57,279 nucleotides of DNA from Massilia psychrophila (GCF_002760665.1 NZ_PDOB01000028.1:1-57279); one strand, 5' to 3'; positions 8,809 to 17,996 are shown, numbered from the stretch's first letter. Translations and numbers: made by a program. Notes: a model not told the origin generated them from the letters alone.

Positions 8809-8977
8809 GATGTGATAAATGCGCTTCTCCCGCAAGCACGATTGTGCGCAGTCAAACATCGATAGTGTTCAATATATTAAACTTTTAGCAATAATTATGA
8901 GTTCGCTTGACGTTTTTTCATATTTGTCCTGCCCCGATATTTCTGCGTTTTCACGGGCCGGGCGCCGGAGGATCAGC

Positions 8978-10375
8978 ATGAACCACCAGAATATTTCACG
9001 CGAGAATTACCAGACCTACGTCTGGTTCCGCAAGGCAGCTGAGCTCGGCGACGCCTACGCCCAGTTCAACCTTGGCCTGATGTACAAGAAAGGCGAGGGC
9101 ATCGAGCGCGATTACGCGGCCGCCTTCAAGTGGCTGCGCCAGGCGGCGCAGCAGGGGCTGGCCTTCGCCCAAAACCACCTCGGCGCCCTGTACTACAACG
9201 GCCGCGGCGTTGAAAAAAGCGACCCCGAGGCCGCCTACTGGTTCCGCCACGCCGCCGACCAGGGCGACGCCTCGGCCCAGCAAAACCTCGGCCAGATGTA
9301 CCGCAAGGGCCGCGGCGTCGAACAGAACTACGACATGGCGCTGGCCTGGTTCTACCGCGCCGCCGAGCAAAGCGTCGCCAGCGCGCAGAATCTGCTGGCC
9401 GAATGCTATCTGTACGGCCATGGCGCCACCGTTAATTATCCGCTGGCGATGGCCTGGTTCCGCAAGGCGGCGGTGCAGGGTGACTCGCAGGCGCAGCTCA
9501 ATCTTGGGCTGATGTACAAGCGCGGCCTGGGCGTCGAGGCGAGCGACGCCCAGGCGCTGTGCTGGTTCCGCCAGGCCGCCGCACAAGGCGACCCGATGGC
9601 GCAGCGCCATCTGGGCGTTGCCTACGCCGACGGACTCGGCGTGCGCGCCGATCCGCTGCGCGCCGTCGCCTGGCTGCAGCGCGCCGGCGACCAGGGCGAC
9701 AGGGAGGCGCAATTTCACCTCGGCGTCATCCTGTCGAGCGGGCAGGGGGTCGACCAGGACGAGGCTCGTGCGCTCGGCTGGTACCTGCGCTCCGCCAAAC
9801 AGGGCCACATGCTGGCCCAGTACAACCTGGGCAGCATGTACGCCAACGGCCGCGGCGTCGGCCGCGACGAACAGCGCGCCCTCGAATGGTACCGCCGCGC
9901 CGCCGACCAGGGCGCCGCCAACGCCCAGTTCAATCTCGGCGTCGCCTGTGCCAATGGCCATGGCGTGCCGCGCGACGACGCCAGGGCCGCGCAATGGTAC
10001 AAGCTGGCCGCCGAGCAGGGCGACGCCAGCGCGCAGAACAACCTGGGCGTGATGTACGCCAATGGCCAGGGCGTGCCGCGCGACGACGCGCTGGCAGTGT
10101 ACTGGTACGGCAAGGCCGCCGAACAAGGCCACGCGCTGGCGCAATACAACCTTGGCGGCATGTACGACAGTGGCCGCGGCGTGCCGCGCGACACCGTGCG
10201 CTCGTATATGTGGATGCTGCTGGCCGCCGAGGGCGGCGACGAAACCGCCAGCGCCAGCAAGAGCATCGTCGCGCGGCGTCTGTCCCCGACAGAAATCGGC
10301 TCGGCCCTCGACCTGACGCGCCAGTGGCAGGTAAGCCATGCCGGCATTGCGCCAACCGGTCCGCGCGCGGGCTGA
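8978..10375 (+). CDS. Sel1-like (TPR-type) repeat protein, 11 repeats
   Basis: A 465-residue protein made almost wholly of eleven 36-residue Sel1-like repeats of the form AQxNLGxMYxxGxGVxxDxxxAxxWYxxAAxQG, starting about residue 20 and ending about 420. Such solenoids mediate protein contacts in signalling, secretion or envelope complexes. No signal peptide is seen from the chosen start at 8978, which has a GGAGG site eight bases upstream. A longer frame from 8819 begins inside the post-terminator region without a ribosome site and is rejected. Neighbours do not reveal a partner. Confidence 0.8.
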   Translation: MNHQNISRENYQTYVWFRKAAELGDAYAQFNLGLMYKKGEGIERDYAAAFKWLRQAAQQGLAFAQNHLGALYYNGRGVEKSDPEAAYWFRHAADQGDASAQQNLGQMYRKGRGVEQNYDMALAWFYRAAEQSVASAQNLLAECYLYGHGATVNYPLAMAWFRKAAVQGDSQAQLNLGLMYKRGLGVEASDAQALCWFRQAAAQGDPMAQRHLGVAYADGLGVRADPLRAVAWLQRAGDQGDREAQFHLGVILSSGQGVDQDEARALGWYLRSAKQGHMLAQYNLGSMYANGRGVGRDEQRALEWYRRAADQGAANAQFNLGVACANGHGVPRDDARAAQWYKLAAEQGDASAQNNLGVMYANGQGVPRDDALAVYWYGKAAEQGHALAQYNLGGMYDSGRGVPRDTVRSYMWMLLAAEGGDETASASKSIVARRLSPTEIGSALDLTRQWQVSHAGIAPTGPRAG

Positions 10376-10543
10376 TATTCTGGCCGGCCAGACTGGTTGG
10401 GCCGGTATTGCCTGCGCTCACAGGGAGTTCGTTGTTTTTGCGCAGTAACATAAAGTTCCGATGGCGATTTCACGTCGAACACAACATTTGACGGGCGCGA
10501 TGCCTTAACATAGGTTTCCTGTGCCCAACTATTGATTGCGTTC
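10376..10543. other. Intergenic region before the cupredoxin gene
   Basis: About 170 bases with no coding frame. No convincing terminator or promoter was identified. Confidence 0.4.
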
Positions 10544-11194
10544 ATGAAAATTGCTTTCCGCAGCGCCGTGCCGGCCTGTTTCTGCATCCTCTCCGCGCAG
10601 GCGTTCGGATCGGGCATCGCCGTCCAGGTGCATGACGCCTTTGGCAAGCCGTTGGCTGACGTCGTGCTGTACGCCGAACCCGACGCCGGCGCAGCGCTGC
10701 CAAAGAACCCGAAACCGGTCCAGATCGAGCAGCGCGGCCTGAAGTTCCTGCCGCAGGTTTCCGTCGTCCAGGCCGGCAGCCAGATTTCGTTTCCCAACAA
10801 CGACAAGGTACGCCACCATATTTATTCGTTTTCGCCGGCCAAGAAATTCGACCAAAAGCTGTATTCCGGCGTGACCGCGGCGCCGCAGGTGTTCGACAAG
10901 GCCGGCACCATCGTCCTAGGCTGCAACATCCACGACCGCATGATTGCCTACGTCAAGGTGCTCGACACGCCGTTTTTCGCCAAGTCAGATGCCGACGGCA
11001 TCGCCCGCATCGAGCTGCCCGCCGCGGGGAAATACACCCTCAAGGCGTGGCATTTCAACATGGCCGCCGGCGCCAATGCCGAACAGGCCGTGGCCGTCAA
11101 GCCAGGCGAGGCCGCCACCGCCGCCAGTTTCAGGCTGACCATGAAGCCGCCCGTCGCCGATTCCCACACGCCTGCCGCCGTGCAAAGCCTCTAA
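10544..11194 (+). CDS. Exported cupredoxin-like copper protein
   Basis: A 216-residue periplasmic protein with a signal peptide ending about residue 23. It belongs to a family often labelled 'methylamine utilization protein', but no mau genes are near. A type-1 copper site is visible: His in VRHHIYSF (about residue 91) and Cys, His and Met in GCNIHDRM (about 125-132), the usual C-x2-H-x2-M spacing. A C-terminal carboxypeptidase-regulatory-like beta module follows (about 148-200). The ATG at 10544 was chosen over an upstream TTG. Its TAA is followed with no gap by the GTG of the GGDEF/EAL gene, so the two are tightly coupled. Confidence 0.75.
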   Translation: MKIAFRSAVPACFCILSAQAFGSGIAVQVHDAFGKPLADVVLYAEPDAGAALPKNPKPVQIEQRGLKFLPQVSVVQAGSQISFPNNDKVRHHIYSFSPAKKFDQKLYSGVTAAPQVFDKAGTIVLGCNIHDRMIAYVKVLDTPFFAKSDADGIARIELPAAGKYTLKAWHFNMAAGANAEQAVAVKPGEAATAASFRLTMKPPVADSHTPAAVQSL

Positions 11195-13603
11195 GTGAAG
11201 TTCGGTTTTCAGAGCCTGGAAGGGCGCATCGCGACGCTGTTCCTGGTGCTGATCATCGTCTTGCAGGTGCTCGGCCTGGTGGTGATCCAGAAGGGCATCG
11301 AGAACAATGCGCGCGCTTCGATCGCGACCGAACTGACCAACGGCGAAAAGGTGTTTCGCAAGCTGATGGAGCAGAACGCCCAACAACGCCGCTTCAGCGC
11401 GCAGGTGCTGGCGCGCGACACCGGCTTCGTGCAGGCGGTCGGCAGTGACGGCAGCGGCGACCGCGAGACGATTCACTCGGCGCTGGAAAACAGTGCGCGC
11501 CGCGCGGGTGCCGACCTCACCATGCTGATCGACGGCGAGCGCAAGGTCAAGGTCAGCACCGGCGTCAGGCAGGCTCCGGCGCTCGAACAACTGGTCTTCG
11601 GCCTGCTCGACCAGGCCGAAGACGGCGACGGCGCCAGTGCCGTCGCGCTGGTCGACAACAAGCCGTTCCAGATCGTCGTCATGCCCGTCAAGGCGCCCAT
11701 TACCATCGCCTGGGTGGTAATGGGCTTTGCCATCGACCGCCAGCTGGCGATCGACATGAAGGAGCTGTCGGCGCTCGAAGTGGCGATTTTCGCGCGCGAC
11801 ACCGCGGGCACCTGGCTGCCGGTCGAGTCCACTGTGCCACCAGGCGCGGTCGGCGCGATGGCGGCCAGCCTGCAGAACAGGTCTGCCAGTCATACGCTCG
11901 ACGTCGACATCGATGGCAACATGTACAGTGCCCGCGTGGTCGACATCGGGCGCGCGGGCGACCGGGGCGCGAGCGTCATGCTGGCGCGCTCGATCGAAGA
12001 GGCGATGGGCGAATACGCCCGGCTCGAGCACCGCCTGATGCTGCTGACGATCATCGGCATCGTCGTCGCCGCGTTGGCCAGCGTGCTGACCGCCAAGCGC
12101 ATCGCCCAGCCGCTGCGCCAGTTGGCCGACATCGCGCGCCGGCTCGAACGCGGCGACTACCGCGCCCAGTCCGGCTTCGAGCGCGACGACGAAATCGGCG
12201 CGCTGGCCAAGGCATTCGACAGCATGCGCGACGGTATCGCCAAGCGCGAACAGGAAATCAGCCGGCTGGCGTATTGGGATCCGCTCACCAACCTGCCAAA
12301 CCGCGCCCAGTTCGTGCTGCTGCTCAACGAAGCGCTGGCGGACGCAAAAAAACACGAGCAGCCGGTGTTCGTGCTGATGATGGACCTCGACCGCTTCAAG
12401 CACGTCAACGACGTCATGGGCCACAATTTCGGCGACGCCTTGCTGCGCCAGGTCGCCGGCCGGCTGCAGCTGCGGCTGGCCGAAGCGCACGCCGGCGCCC
12501 ACGTTGCCCGCCTCGGCGGCGACGAATTCGCCGTGCTGCTGCCTGGATCGAGCCTCGCCGCCGCCTGCTCGATCGCCGCCAGCATCCAGCAGGCGCTGGA
12601 ACAGCCGCTCTCGCTCGACGATCAGACTGTCGACATCGGCGCCGGCCTGGGCATTGCCGGCTACCCGCTTCACGGCATTGATGCCGAGGCACTGATGTCG
12701 ATGGCCGAAGTGGCCATGTACAACGCCAAGCAGCGCAACGACGGCGCCGTGGTCTACGATCCGGCGATCGACAAGTCGAGCGAAACGAGTCTGTCGCTGC
12801 TGACCGAACTGCGCAACGCCATCGAGCGCAACGAATTTCGGCTGCACGTGCAGCCGAAAATGAAGCTCGATACCGGCGCAGTGGTCGGCGTCGAATCGCT
12901 GGTTCGCTGGGCTCATCCGGTACGCGGTAACGTGTTCCCCGACGAATTCATCCCGTTCGCCGAGCAGACCGGTTTTATCCGCGTGCTCACGCACTGGGTG
13001 CTGGAGCAGTCGGCGGCGCTGTGCCACGAGATGGCCGCCAAGGGCATCAACCTGAAGGTCTCGGTCAACCTGTCGACCCGCGACCTGCTCGACCAGGACC
13101 TGCCCAACAAATTCATGGACATCCTGCAGCGCCACCAGGTCGCGCCCGAATCGTTCTGCCTCGAGATCACCGAGAGCGCAATCATGGACGACCCGGTGCG
13201 CGCACAGCAGACGCTCGAGCGGCTGCACGCGATGGGCGTCGACCTGTCGATCGACGACTTCGGCACCGGCTACTCGTCGCTGGCCTACCTCAAGCGCCTG
13301 CCGGTCGACGAACTGAAAATCGACAAGTCGTTCGTGCTGAACATGGAGAACGACATCGGCGACACCAAGATCGTGCGCTCGACCATTGACCTTGGCCACA
13401 ACATGGGACTGCGCGTCGTGGCCGAGGGGATCGAGAGCGAAGCGGTGTGGCAGTTGCTTGCCGCCCTCGGCTGCGACGAAGGCCAGGGCTACTTCATGAG
13501 CCGCCCGATCCCCGGCGACAAGCTGATCGACTGGATCCGCAACTGGAAGCCACCGGTGCGCTCGGCGCTGCCGTATGCAAGCGCCGACCATACCGTCAGC
13601 TGA
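11195..13603 (+). CDS. Membrane CACHE-HAMP-GGDEF-EAL protein (c-di-GMP turnover)
   Basis: An 802-residue inner-membrane signalling protein. It has TM1 (about residues 12-30), a periplasmic sensor of double-CACHE type (about 35-275), TM2 (about 280-300), a HAMP linker (to about 350), a GGDEF domain with intact GGDEF at 441-445, and an EAL domain with ESL at 567-569 and DDFGTGYS at about 687. Both catalytic signatures are intact, so cyclase and phosphodiesterase activity are both possible. The RxxD inhibitory site that normally precedes GGDEF is absent (HAGAHVARL instead). The start is GTG, immediately after the cupredoxin stop, suggesting that the periplasmic partner feeds its sensor domain (inference). 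Confidence 0.88.
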   Translation: MKFGFQSLEGRIATLFLVLIIVLQVLGLVVIQKGIENNARASIATELTNGEKVFRKLMEQNAQQRRFSAQVLARDTGFVQAVGSDGSGDRETIHSALENSARRAGADLTMLIDGERKVKVSTGVRQAPALEQLVFGLLDQAEDGDGASAVALVDNKPFQIVVMPVKAPITIAWVVMGFAIDRQLAIDMKELSALEVAIFARDTAGTWLPVESTVPPGAVGAMAASLQNRSASHTLDVDIDGNMYSARVVDIGRAGDRGASVMLARSIEEAMGEYARLEHRLMLLTIIGIVVAALASVLTAKRIAQPLRQLADIARRLERGDYRAQSGFERDDEIGALAKAFDSMRDGIAKREQEISRLAYWDPLTNLPNRAQFVLLLNEALADAKKHEQPVFVLMMDLDRFKHVNDVMGHNFGDALLRQVAGRLQLRLAEAHAGAHVARLGGDEFAVLLPGSSLAAACSIAASIQQALEQPLSLDDQTVDIGAGLGIAGYPLHGIDAEALMSMAEVAMYNAKQRNDGAVVYDPAIDKSSETSLSLLTELRNAIERNEFRLHVQPKMKLDTGAVVGVESLVRWAHPVRGNVFPDEFIPFAEQTGFIRVLTHWVLEQSAALCHEMAAKGINLKVSVNLSTRDLLDQDLPNKFMDILQRHQVAPESFCLEITESAIMDDPVRAQQTLERLHAMGVDLSIDDFGTGYSSLAYLKRLPVDELKIDKSFVLNMENDIGDTKIVRSTIDLGHNMGLRVVAEGIESEAVWQLLAALGCDEGQGYFMSRPIPGDKLIDWIRNWKPPVRSALPYASADHTVS

Positions 13604-13722
13604 GCTTCATCTGTTCATTATCTGGGCAAAACGCGCTATCATCGGGGCGGCATATCGACGTGGCGGCGAACCGGCGAACCGGCCTGTTCGCCTCCTTAAA
13701 TCTTCACCGAAAGATCACATCC

Positions 13723-15915
13723 ATGCAAATGACACTGCATATGAAAAACGCATCGCTGGTTGTCAGCCTGCTCGCCGGGTTCGGCATCAACGCGCACGCG
13801 CAAACCTGCGCCGCGCCGGCCGGCACCGCGCCGGCGTACCGTCCCGTGGCCTACCCGGCCACCAAAAAAATCGACCAGCAGGATAACTATCACGGCACCA
13901 TGGTGGCCGACCCTTATCGCTGGCTGGAAGACGCCAACAGCGCCGAGACGCGCGAGTGGGTCGAGTCGCAGAACACGTTGACGCAATCGGTGCTGGGTCA
14001 AATTCCGGGCCGCGAGGCGATCCGGCAGCGCCTGACGAAACTGTGGAACTACGAGCGTTATTCGGTGCCGTACCAGGAAGGCGGACGCTATTTCTACAGC
14101 CGCAACGACGGCCTGCAAAACCAGTCGGTGCTCTACAGCATGGCCAAACTGGGCGACACGCCGCGCGTGCTGCTCGACCCGAACAAGCTGGCGCTCGATG
14201 GCACCGTGGCGCTGGCCGGCACCGCCGTCAGCCCGGACGGCAAGCTGCTGGCGTATGGCACCGCCGCCTCCGGCTCGGACTGGAACGAATGGAAGGTGCG
14301 CGACATCGCCACCGGCAAGGATCTTTCGGATCACCTCAAGTGGGTCAAGTTTTCGTCCACCTCCTGGACCCGCGATGGCAAGGGTTTCTTCTACAGCCGC
14401 TACGACGAGCCGAAGGAAGCGACCAAGCTGGCCGATGTCAACTATTTCCAGAAGCTGTACTTCCACAAGATCGGCACGCCGCAAAGCGCCGACGTCCTGG
14501 TCTTCGACCGGCCCGACCAGAAAGAGTGGGGCTTCCAGGGCAACGTGACCGACGACGGCCGCTACCTGGTGATCTCGTCGACCCAGGGCACCGCCCACAA
14601 GAACCGCGTGTTCTTCAAGGACCTCGCCAAGCCCGGCTCAACAGTGCTGGCGCTGGTCGAGCAGTTCGAGTCGGCCTACAGCTTCATCGACAACGACGGT
14701 CCGGTGTTCTACTTCACCACCGACAACAAGGCGCCGCGCCAGCGCGTGATCGCCATCGATACCCGCAAGGCGCAGGCGGCGAACTGGAAAACCATCGTGC
14801 CCGAAAGCGCCCAGACGCTGGTGTCGGCCAGCCGGGTCAACCACCAGTTCATCGCCAACTACCTGGCCGACGCCCGCAGCATGATCAAGGTATTCGACCG
14901 CAACGGCCGCGCGGTGCGTGAAGTGGCGCTGCCCGGCATCGGTTCGGCGACCGGTTTTAATGGCAAGGCAAGCGAGCGCGAGACGTTCTACTCGTTCACC
15001 GGCTTTACCAGCCCGACGACCATCTACCGGCTCGACATGAAGAGCGGCGCGAGCACCGTGCTGCGCCGCCCGACCGTCGACTTCGACCCGTCAAGCTACG
15101 AAACGCGCCAGCAGTTCTTCACCAGCCGCGACGGCACCAGGGTACCAATGTTCATCGTCTCGAAAAAAGGCCTGAAGCAGGATGGCAGCAACCCTACCTA
15201 CCTGTACGGCTACGGCGGCTTCAACATCTCGATGACGCCGGGCTTCTCGCCGGCCAACCTGGCGTGGATGGAAATGGGCGGCGTGTACGTGATGGCCAAC
15301 CTGCGCGGCGGCGGCGAATACGGCGAAGCCTGGCATGAAGCCGGCACCAAACTGCAGAAACAGAACGTGTTCGACGACTTCATCGGTGCGGCCGAATGGC
15401 TGATCGCCAACAAGGTGACGTCACCGGCGAAACTGGCAATCGGCGGCGGCAGCAACGGTGGCCTGCTGGTCGGCGCCGCCATGACGCAGCGTCCGGAGCT
15501 GTTCGGTGCGGCGATCCCCCAGGTCGGCGTGATGGACATGCTGCGCTTCCACAAATTCACCATCGGCTGGGCCTGGGCCTCCGATTACGGCTCGTCCGAT
15601 AATCCGGAGCAGTTCAAGGCGCTGGTGAAGTACTCGCCGCTGCACAACCTGAAAAGCGGCAGCTGCTACCCGGCGACCATGATCACCACCGCCGACCATG
15701 ACGACCGCGTGGTGCCGGCCCATAGCTTCAAGTTCGCCGCCGCCGCGCAAGCTGCCCAGGCGGGCGCAGCGCCGATCATCATCCGGATCGACACCAAGGC
15801 CGGCCACGGCGCCGGCAAGCCGACCTCCAAGCAGATCGACGAAGTGGCCGACCGCTGGGGCTTCCTCAGCCGCGCGTTGAACATGGCCGAGCCGGCCAAG
15901 GTCGTCGCGCAATAG
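13723..15915 (+). CDS. Secreted prolyl oligopeptidase (S9A)
   Basis: A 730-residue serine peptidase that cleaves small peptides after proline. Order: signal peptide (cleavage after AHA, about residue 26 from this start), the conserved entry YPATKKIDQQDNYHG, a seven-bladed propeller (about 100-450), then an alpha/beta-hydrolase domain. The nucleophile is in GGGSNGG (Ser577), the acid in DHDDRVVP (about 658-661) and the His in KAGHGAGKP (His695). The Sec signal places it in the periplasm or outside. A second ATG at 13741 would also keep the signal. A hairpin without a T run follows. Confidence 0.9.
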   Translation: MQMTLHMKNASLVVSLLAGFGINAHAQTCAAPAGTAPAYRPVAYPATKKIDQQDNYHGTMVADPYRWLEDANSAETREWVESQNTLTQSVLGQIPGREAIRQRLTKLWNYERYSVPYQEGGRYFYSRNDGLQNQSVLYSMAKLGDTPRVLLDPNKLALDGTVALAGTAVSPDGKLLAYGTAASGSDWNEWKVRDIATGKDLSDHLKWVKFSSTSWTRDGKGFFYSRYDEPKEATKLADVNYFQKLYFHKIGTPQSADVLVFDRPDQKEWGFQGNVTDDGRYLVISSTQGTAHKNRVFFKDLAKPGSTVLALVEQFESAYSFIDNDGPVFYFTTDNKAPRQRVIAIDTRKAQAANWKTIVPESAQTLVSASRVNHQFIANYLADARSMIKVFDRNGRAVREVALPGIGSATGFNGKASERETFYSFTGFTSPTTIYRLDMKSGASTVLRRPTVDFDPSSYETRQQFFTSRDGTRVPMFIVSKKGLKQDGSNPTYLYGYGGFNISMTPGFSPANLAWMEMGGVYVMANLRGGGEYGEAWHEAGTKLQKQNVFDDFIGAAEWLIANKVTSPAKLAIGGGSNGGLLVGAAMTQRPELFGAAIPQVGVMDMLRFHKFTIGWAWASDYGSSDNPEQFKALVKYSPLHNLKSGSCYPATMITTADHDDRVVPAHSFKFAAAAQAAQAGAAPIIIRIDTKAGHGAGKPTSKQIDEVADRWGFLSRALNMAEPAKVVAQ

Positions 15916-15924
15916 AGCGCTGCG

Positions 15925-15945
15925 TGGGCGCGCCACGCGCGCCCA
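15925..15945 (+). terminator. GC hairpin after the peptidase gene, possible weak terminator
   Basis: A perfect 8-bp GC-rich stem (TGGGCGCG with CGCGCCCA) with a 5-base loop begins 10 bases after the stop. No T run follows, so intrinsic termination is uncertain. Confidence 0.4.
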
Positions 15946-16020
15946 TTCCGGGGCAGCCGATGTTGCGCAGTCAAGCCTCGAAAAGGTCAGTATTTTCGGC
16001 ATTTCCTAAGGCAATTTTGG

Positions 16021-16026
16021 TATAAT
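16021..16026 (+). promoter_or_regulatory. -10 element of the mntP riboswitch transcript
   Basis: A perfect TATAAT lies 8 bases before the conserved start of the riboswitch. The matching -35 region is poor (GGCATT at about 15998), suggesting a weak or activator-assisted promoter. Confidence 0.6.
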
Positions 16027-16033
16027 CCGGCCG

Positions 16034-16195
16034 TCCTTTGGGGAGTAGCCTGCTTCCGCCCCGGAAGCGCCCGTATCAACATACTCGGTGATTTGTCCAT
16101 GCCGTGGTACGGGTAGCCGTCAAGGTTGGCGAGACCATCGGCGTGTCAACGCGTCCAGTCGGGCCGTGCGGCACGCCTTTGTCCGCGCCCGACCT
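16034..16195 (+). promoter_or_regulatory. yybP-ykoY (manganese) riboswitch upstream of mntP
   Basis: The leader contains the hallmark TTTGGGGAGTAGCC (16037-16050), the TATCAACATACTCGG region (about 16074-16088) and the later GGCGAGACC (16128-16136), all in the order known for the yybP-ykoY aptamer. This aptamer binds Mn2+ and turns on Mn exporters. It ends directly before mntP. The 3' boundary including the expression platform is approximate: the GC-rich segment up to about 16195 is likely to form the switching hairpin. Confidence 0.85.
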
Positions 16196-16206
16196 GAAAG
16201 CTCCCA

Positions 16207-16767
16207 TTGAATCTTGCCGCTACCGCTGTCCTTTCCCTCGCCATGTCGACCGATGCCTTCGCGGCAGCCGTAGGCAAGGGCGCGGCGCTCAACAAGCCAA
16301 ATTGGCGTGAGGCGTTGAGAACCGGGCTCATTTTCGGCATCATCGAAGGCGTCACTCCGGTCATCGGCTGGGCCTTGGGCCAGGTCGCCGTACCGTACGT
16401 TACCGCCTGGGACCACTGGATCGCCTTTGTCCTGTTGACGCTGCTGGGGGTGCGGATGATACGGGCGGGATTTGCCGAGCCGGACGCCGAGGCAAGCAAG
16501 CCCGCCAGCCACTCCTTCTGGGTACTGGCCGCCACCGGATTTGCGACCAGCATCGATGCGATGGTGGTCGGCGTAGGGCTGGCCTTCATGGACGCCGACA
16601 TCGTCGTGACCGCAGTTGCCATTGGTGTGTCCACTTTTATCATGGTCACCATCGGCGTCATGCTTGGACGGGTATTGGGCCTGATCGCCGGCAGGCGCGC
16701 CGAAATCGCGGGCGGCATCCTGCTGGTCGGGATCGGCTGCCTCATCCTGTACGAACACGTCGGCTAA
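16207..16767 (+). CDS. mntP: Manganese efflux pump MntP
   Basis: A 186-residue inner-membrane exporter with six predicted helices and the two family signatures [12 protein letters not shown] (residues 14-25) and [18 protein letters not shown] (about 103-120), each with a conserved Asp in the transport path. The start is TTG at 16207, because the protein begins [19 protein letters not shown] as in other MntP; no ATG precedes it. The ribosome site is weak, consistent with control by the upstream riboswitch. It is convergent with the alcohol dehydrogenase gene. Confidence 0.92.
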   Translation: MNLAATAVLSLAMSTDAFAAAVGKGAALNKPNWREALRTGLIFGIIEGVTPVIGWALGQVAVPYVTAWDHWIAFVLLTLLGVRMIRAGFAEPDAEASKPASHSFWVLAATGFATSIDAMVVGVGLAFMDADIVVTAVAIGVSTFIMVTIGVMLGRVLGLIAGRRAEIAGGILLVGIGCLILYEHVG

Positions 16768-16805
16768 GCGGCTCCAAGCTGCTTGATGCCCGGGTTCCAC
16801 ACCGG

Positions 16806-17861
16806 TCAAGGCGTGATCGCCACTTTTAATACACCGTCCCGCTGATTGGCAAAAAGCGCGTAGGCTGGTTCGATCTCGTCGAGTTTGAACCGATGGGTCA
16901 CCATCGACTCGAGGTTGACACGCCCGGACGCGACCACATTCATCAGGCGCCGCATGCGTTCCTTCCCTCCGGGGCAAAGCGTGGTGACGATCCGGTGATC
17001 GCCCAGGCCGCCCGCGAACGCATCGAGGGGCAGGGAAAGCTTGCCTGAATAAACACCCAGGCTGGACAGGGTTCCTCCCGGCTTGAGAGCGCGCAGGCAT
17101 TGCTCGAACGTTGCCTGGGTTCCCAGCGCTTCGATTGCGACGTCGACGCCGCGGCCCTGGGTCAGCCGCATGATTTCAGTGAGCGGATCTGTTTTCGTGT
17201 AGTCGATGGTGATGTCCGCCCCAAGCGAGCGCGCCACGTCGAGCCGTGCCTGCACGCCATCGACCGCGATGATCAGGCTGGCGCCGCGCAGCTTGGCGCC
17301 GGCTGTGGCGCACAGGCCGATCGGTCCTTGCGCGAAAATGGCGACGCTATCGCCAATCCTGATGCCGCCGCTTTCGGCGCCGCCAAAGCCGGTACTCATG
17401 ATGTCAGGGCACATCAACACTTGTTCATCGGTCAGGCCGTCCGGAATCGGCTCGAGATTGCCCTTTGCGTCAGGGACCAGCAGGTATTCGGCCTGGCAGC
17501 CGTCGATCGTGTTGCCGAAGCGCCAGCCGCCGGCCACCTTGCCGCCGCATTGGGACTGGTGTCCGTCGAGGCAGGTATGGCATTGACCGCAGGGCGTGAT
17601 GGCGCCGACGATGACGCGCTGCCCCACTGTATAGCCTTCCACGCCGGCGCCGATTTCAGCAATCACGCCAACCGGCTCGTGGCCGATCGTCAGGCCTGCC
17701 TTGACCGGATACTCCCCCTTGAGAATGTGGACATCGGTGCCGCAGATGGTCGTTGTCGTGATCTTCACCACGACACTGCCGAAACCGGCGACCGGAATGG
17801 GTTTGTCGGCAAGTTCGATCAGGCCTGGCCTCACATAGACCGCCGCTTTCATTGTACGCAT
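16806..17861 (-). CDS. Zinc-dependent alcohol dehydrogenase (MDR family)
   Basis: A 351-residue cytoplasmic dehydrogenase. It has the catalytic zinc site with CGTDVH (about residues 40-45) and GHEPVG (about 60), and the structural zinc lobe CGQCHTCLDGHQSQC (about 92-106). The nucleotide-binding fold lies in the second half (QGPIGLCATAGAKLRGA). Sequence character is nearest to NAD(P)-dependent secondary or short-chain alcohol dehydrogenases. The ATG at 17861 was chosen because GAGGAG lies seven bases upstream; an ATG at 17918 has no such site. It is divergent from the P-type ATPase across an FNR-type box, which suggests induction at low oxygen. Confidence 0.88.
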   Translation of the reverse strand: MRTMKAAVYVRPGLIELADKPIPVAGFGSVVVKITTTTICGTDVHILKGEYPVKAGLTIGHEPVGVIAEIGAGVEGYTVGQRVIVGAITPCGQCHTCLDGHQSQCGGKVAGGWRFGNTIDGCQAEYLLVPDAKGNLEPIPDGLTDEQVLMCPDIMSTGFGGAESGGIRIGDSVAIFAQGPIGLCATAGAKLRGASLIIAVDGVQARLDVARSLGADITIDYTKTDPLTEIMRLTQGRGVDVAIEALGTQATFEQCLRALKPGGTLSSLGVYSGKLSLPLDAFAGGLGDHRIVTTLCPGGKERMRRLMNVVASGRVNLESMVTHRFKLDEIEPAYALFANQRDGVLKVAITP

Positions 17862-17934
17862 TGATGGCTCCTCGAGTAAACAACCATGGTACGGCGCGAA
17901 TGTGCAGCGTACGTACAAAGTGACGCCCGCGCGC

Positions 17935-17940
17935 AGTATA
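17935..17940 (-). promoter_or_regulatory. Possible -10 element of the alcohol dehydrogenase promoter
   Basis: TATACT read on the minus strand. The distance to the FNR-type box centre is a few bases shorter than the classic -41.5 arrangement, so this side of the divergent promoter is less certain. Confidence 0.4.
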
Positions 17941-17959
17941 TTTATACAATGGACTATCT

Positions 17960-17973
17960 TTGATTCACATCAA
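17960..17973. promoter_or_regulatory. FNR/Anr/Dnr-type box, perfect consensus
   Basis: TTGATTCACATCAA is an exact match to TTGAT-N4-ATCAA, the site of the oxygen-sensing CRP/FNR regulators. It lies between the divergent alcohol dehydrogenase and P-type ATPase genes. On the plus strand a TATGAT -10 lies at the distance expected for class II activation. Confidence 0.8.
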
Positions 17974-17996
17974 CGATCTGCGTGAATGGACCAACG

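Noticed and set aside
8819-8977. Longer start for the Sel1-repeat gene
   Set aside because: No ribosome site and poor coding character; the ATG at 8978 has GGAGG at good spacing.
10985-13591. 868-codon minus-strand open frame opposite the GGDEF/EAL gene
   Set aside because: It is a shadow of high GC in the reverse frame: no family motif, and the plus strand encodes intact CACHE, GGDEF and EAL domains.
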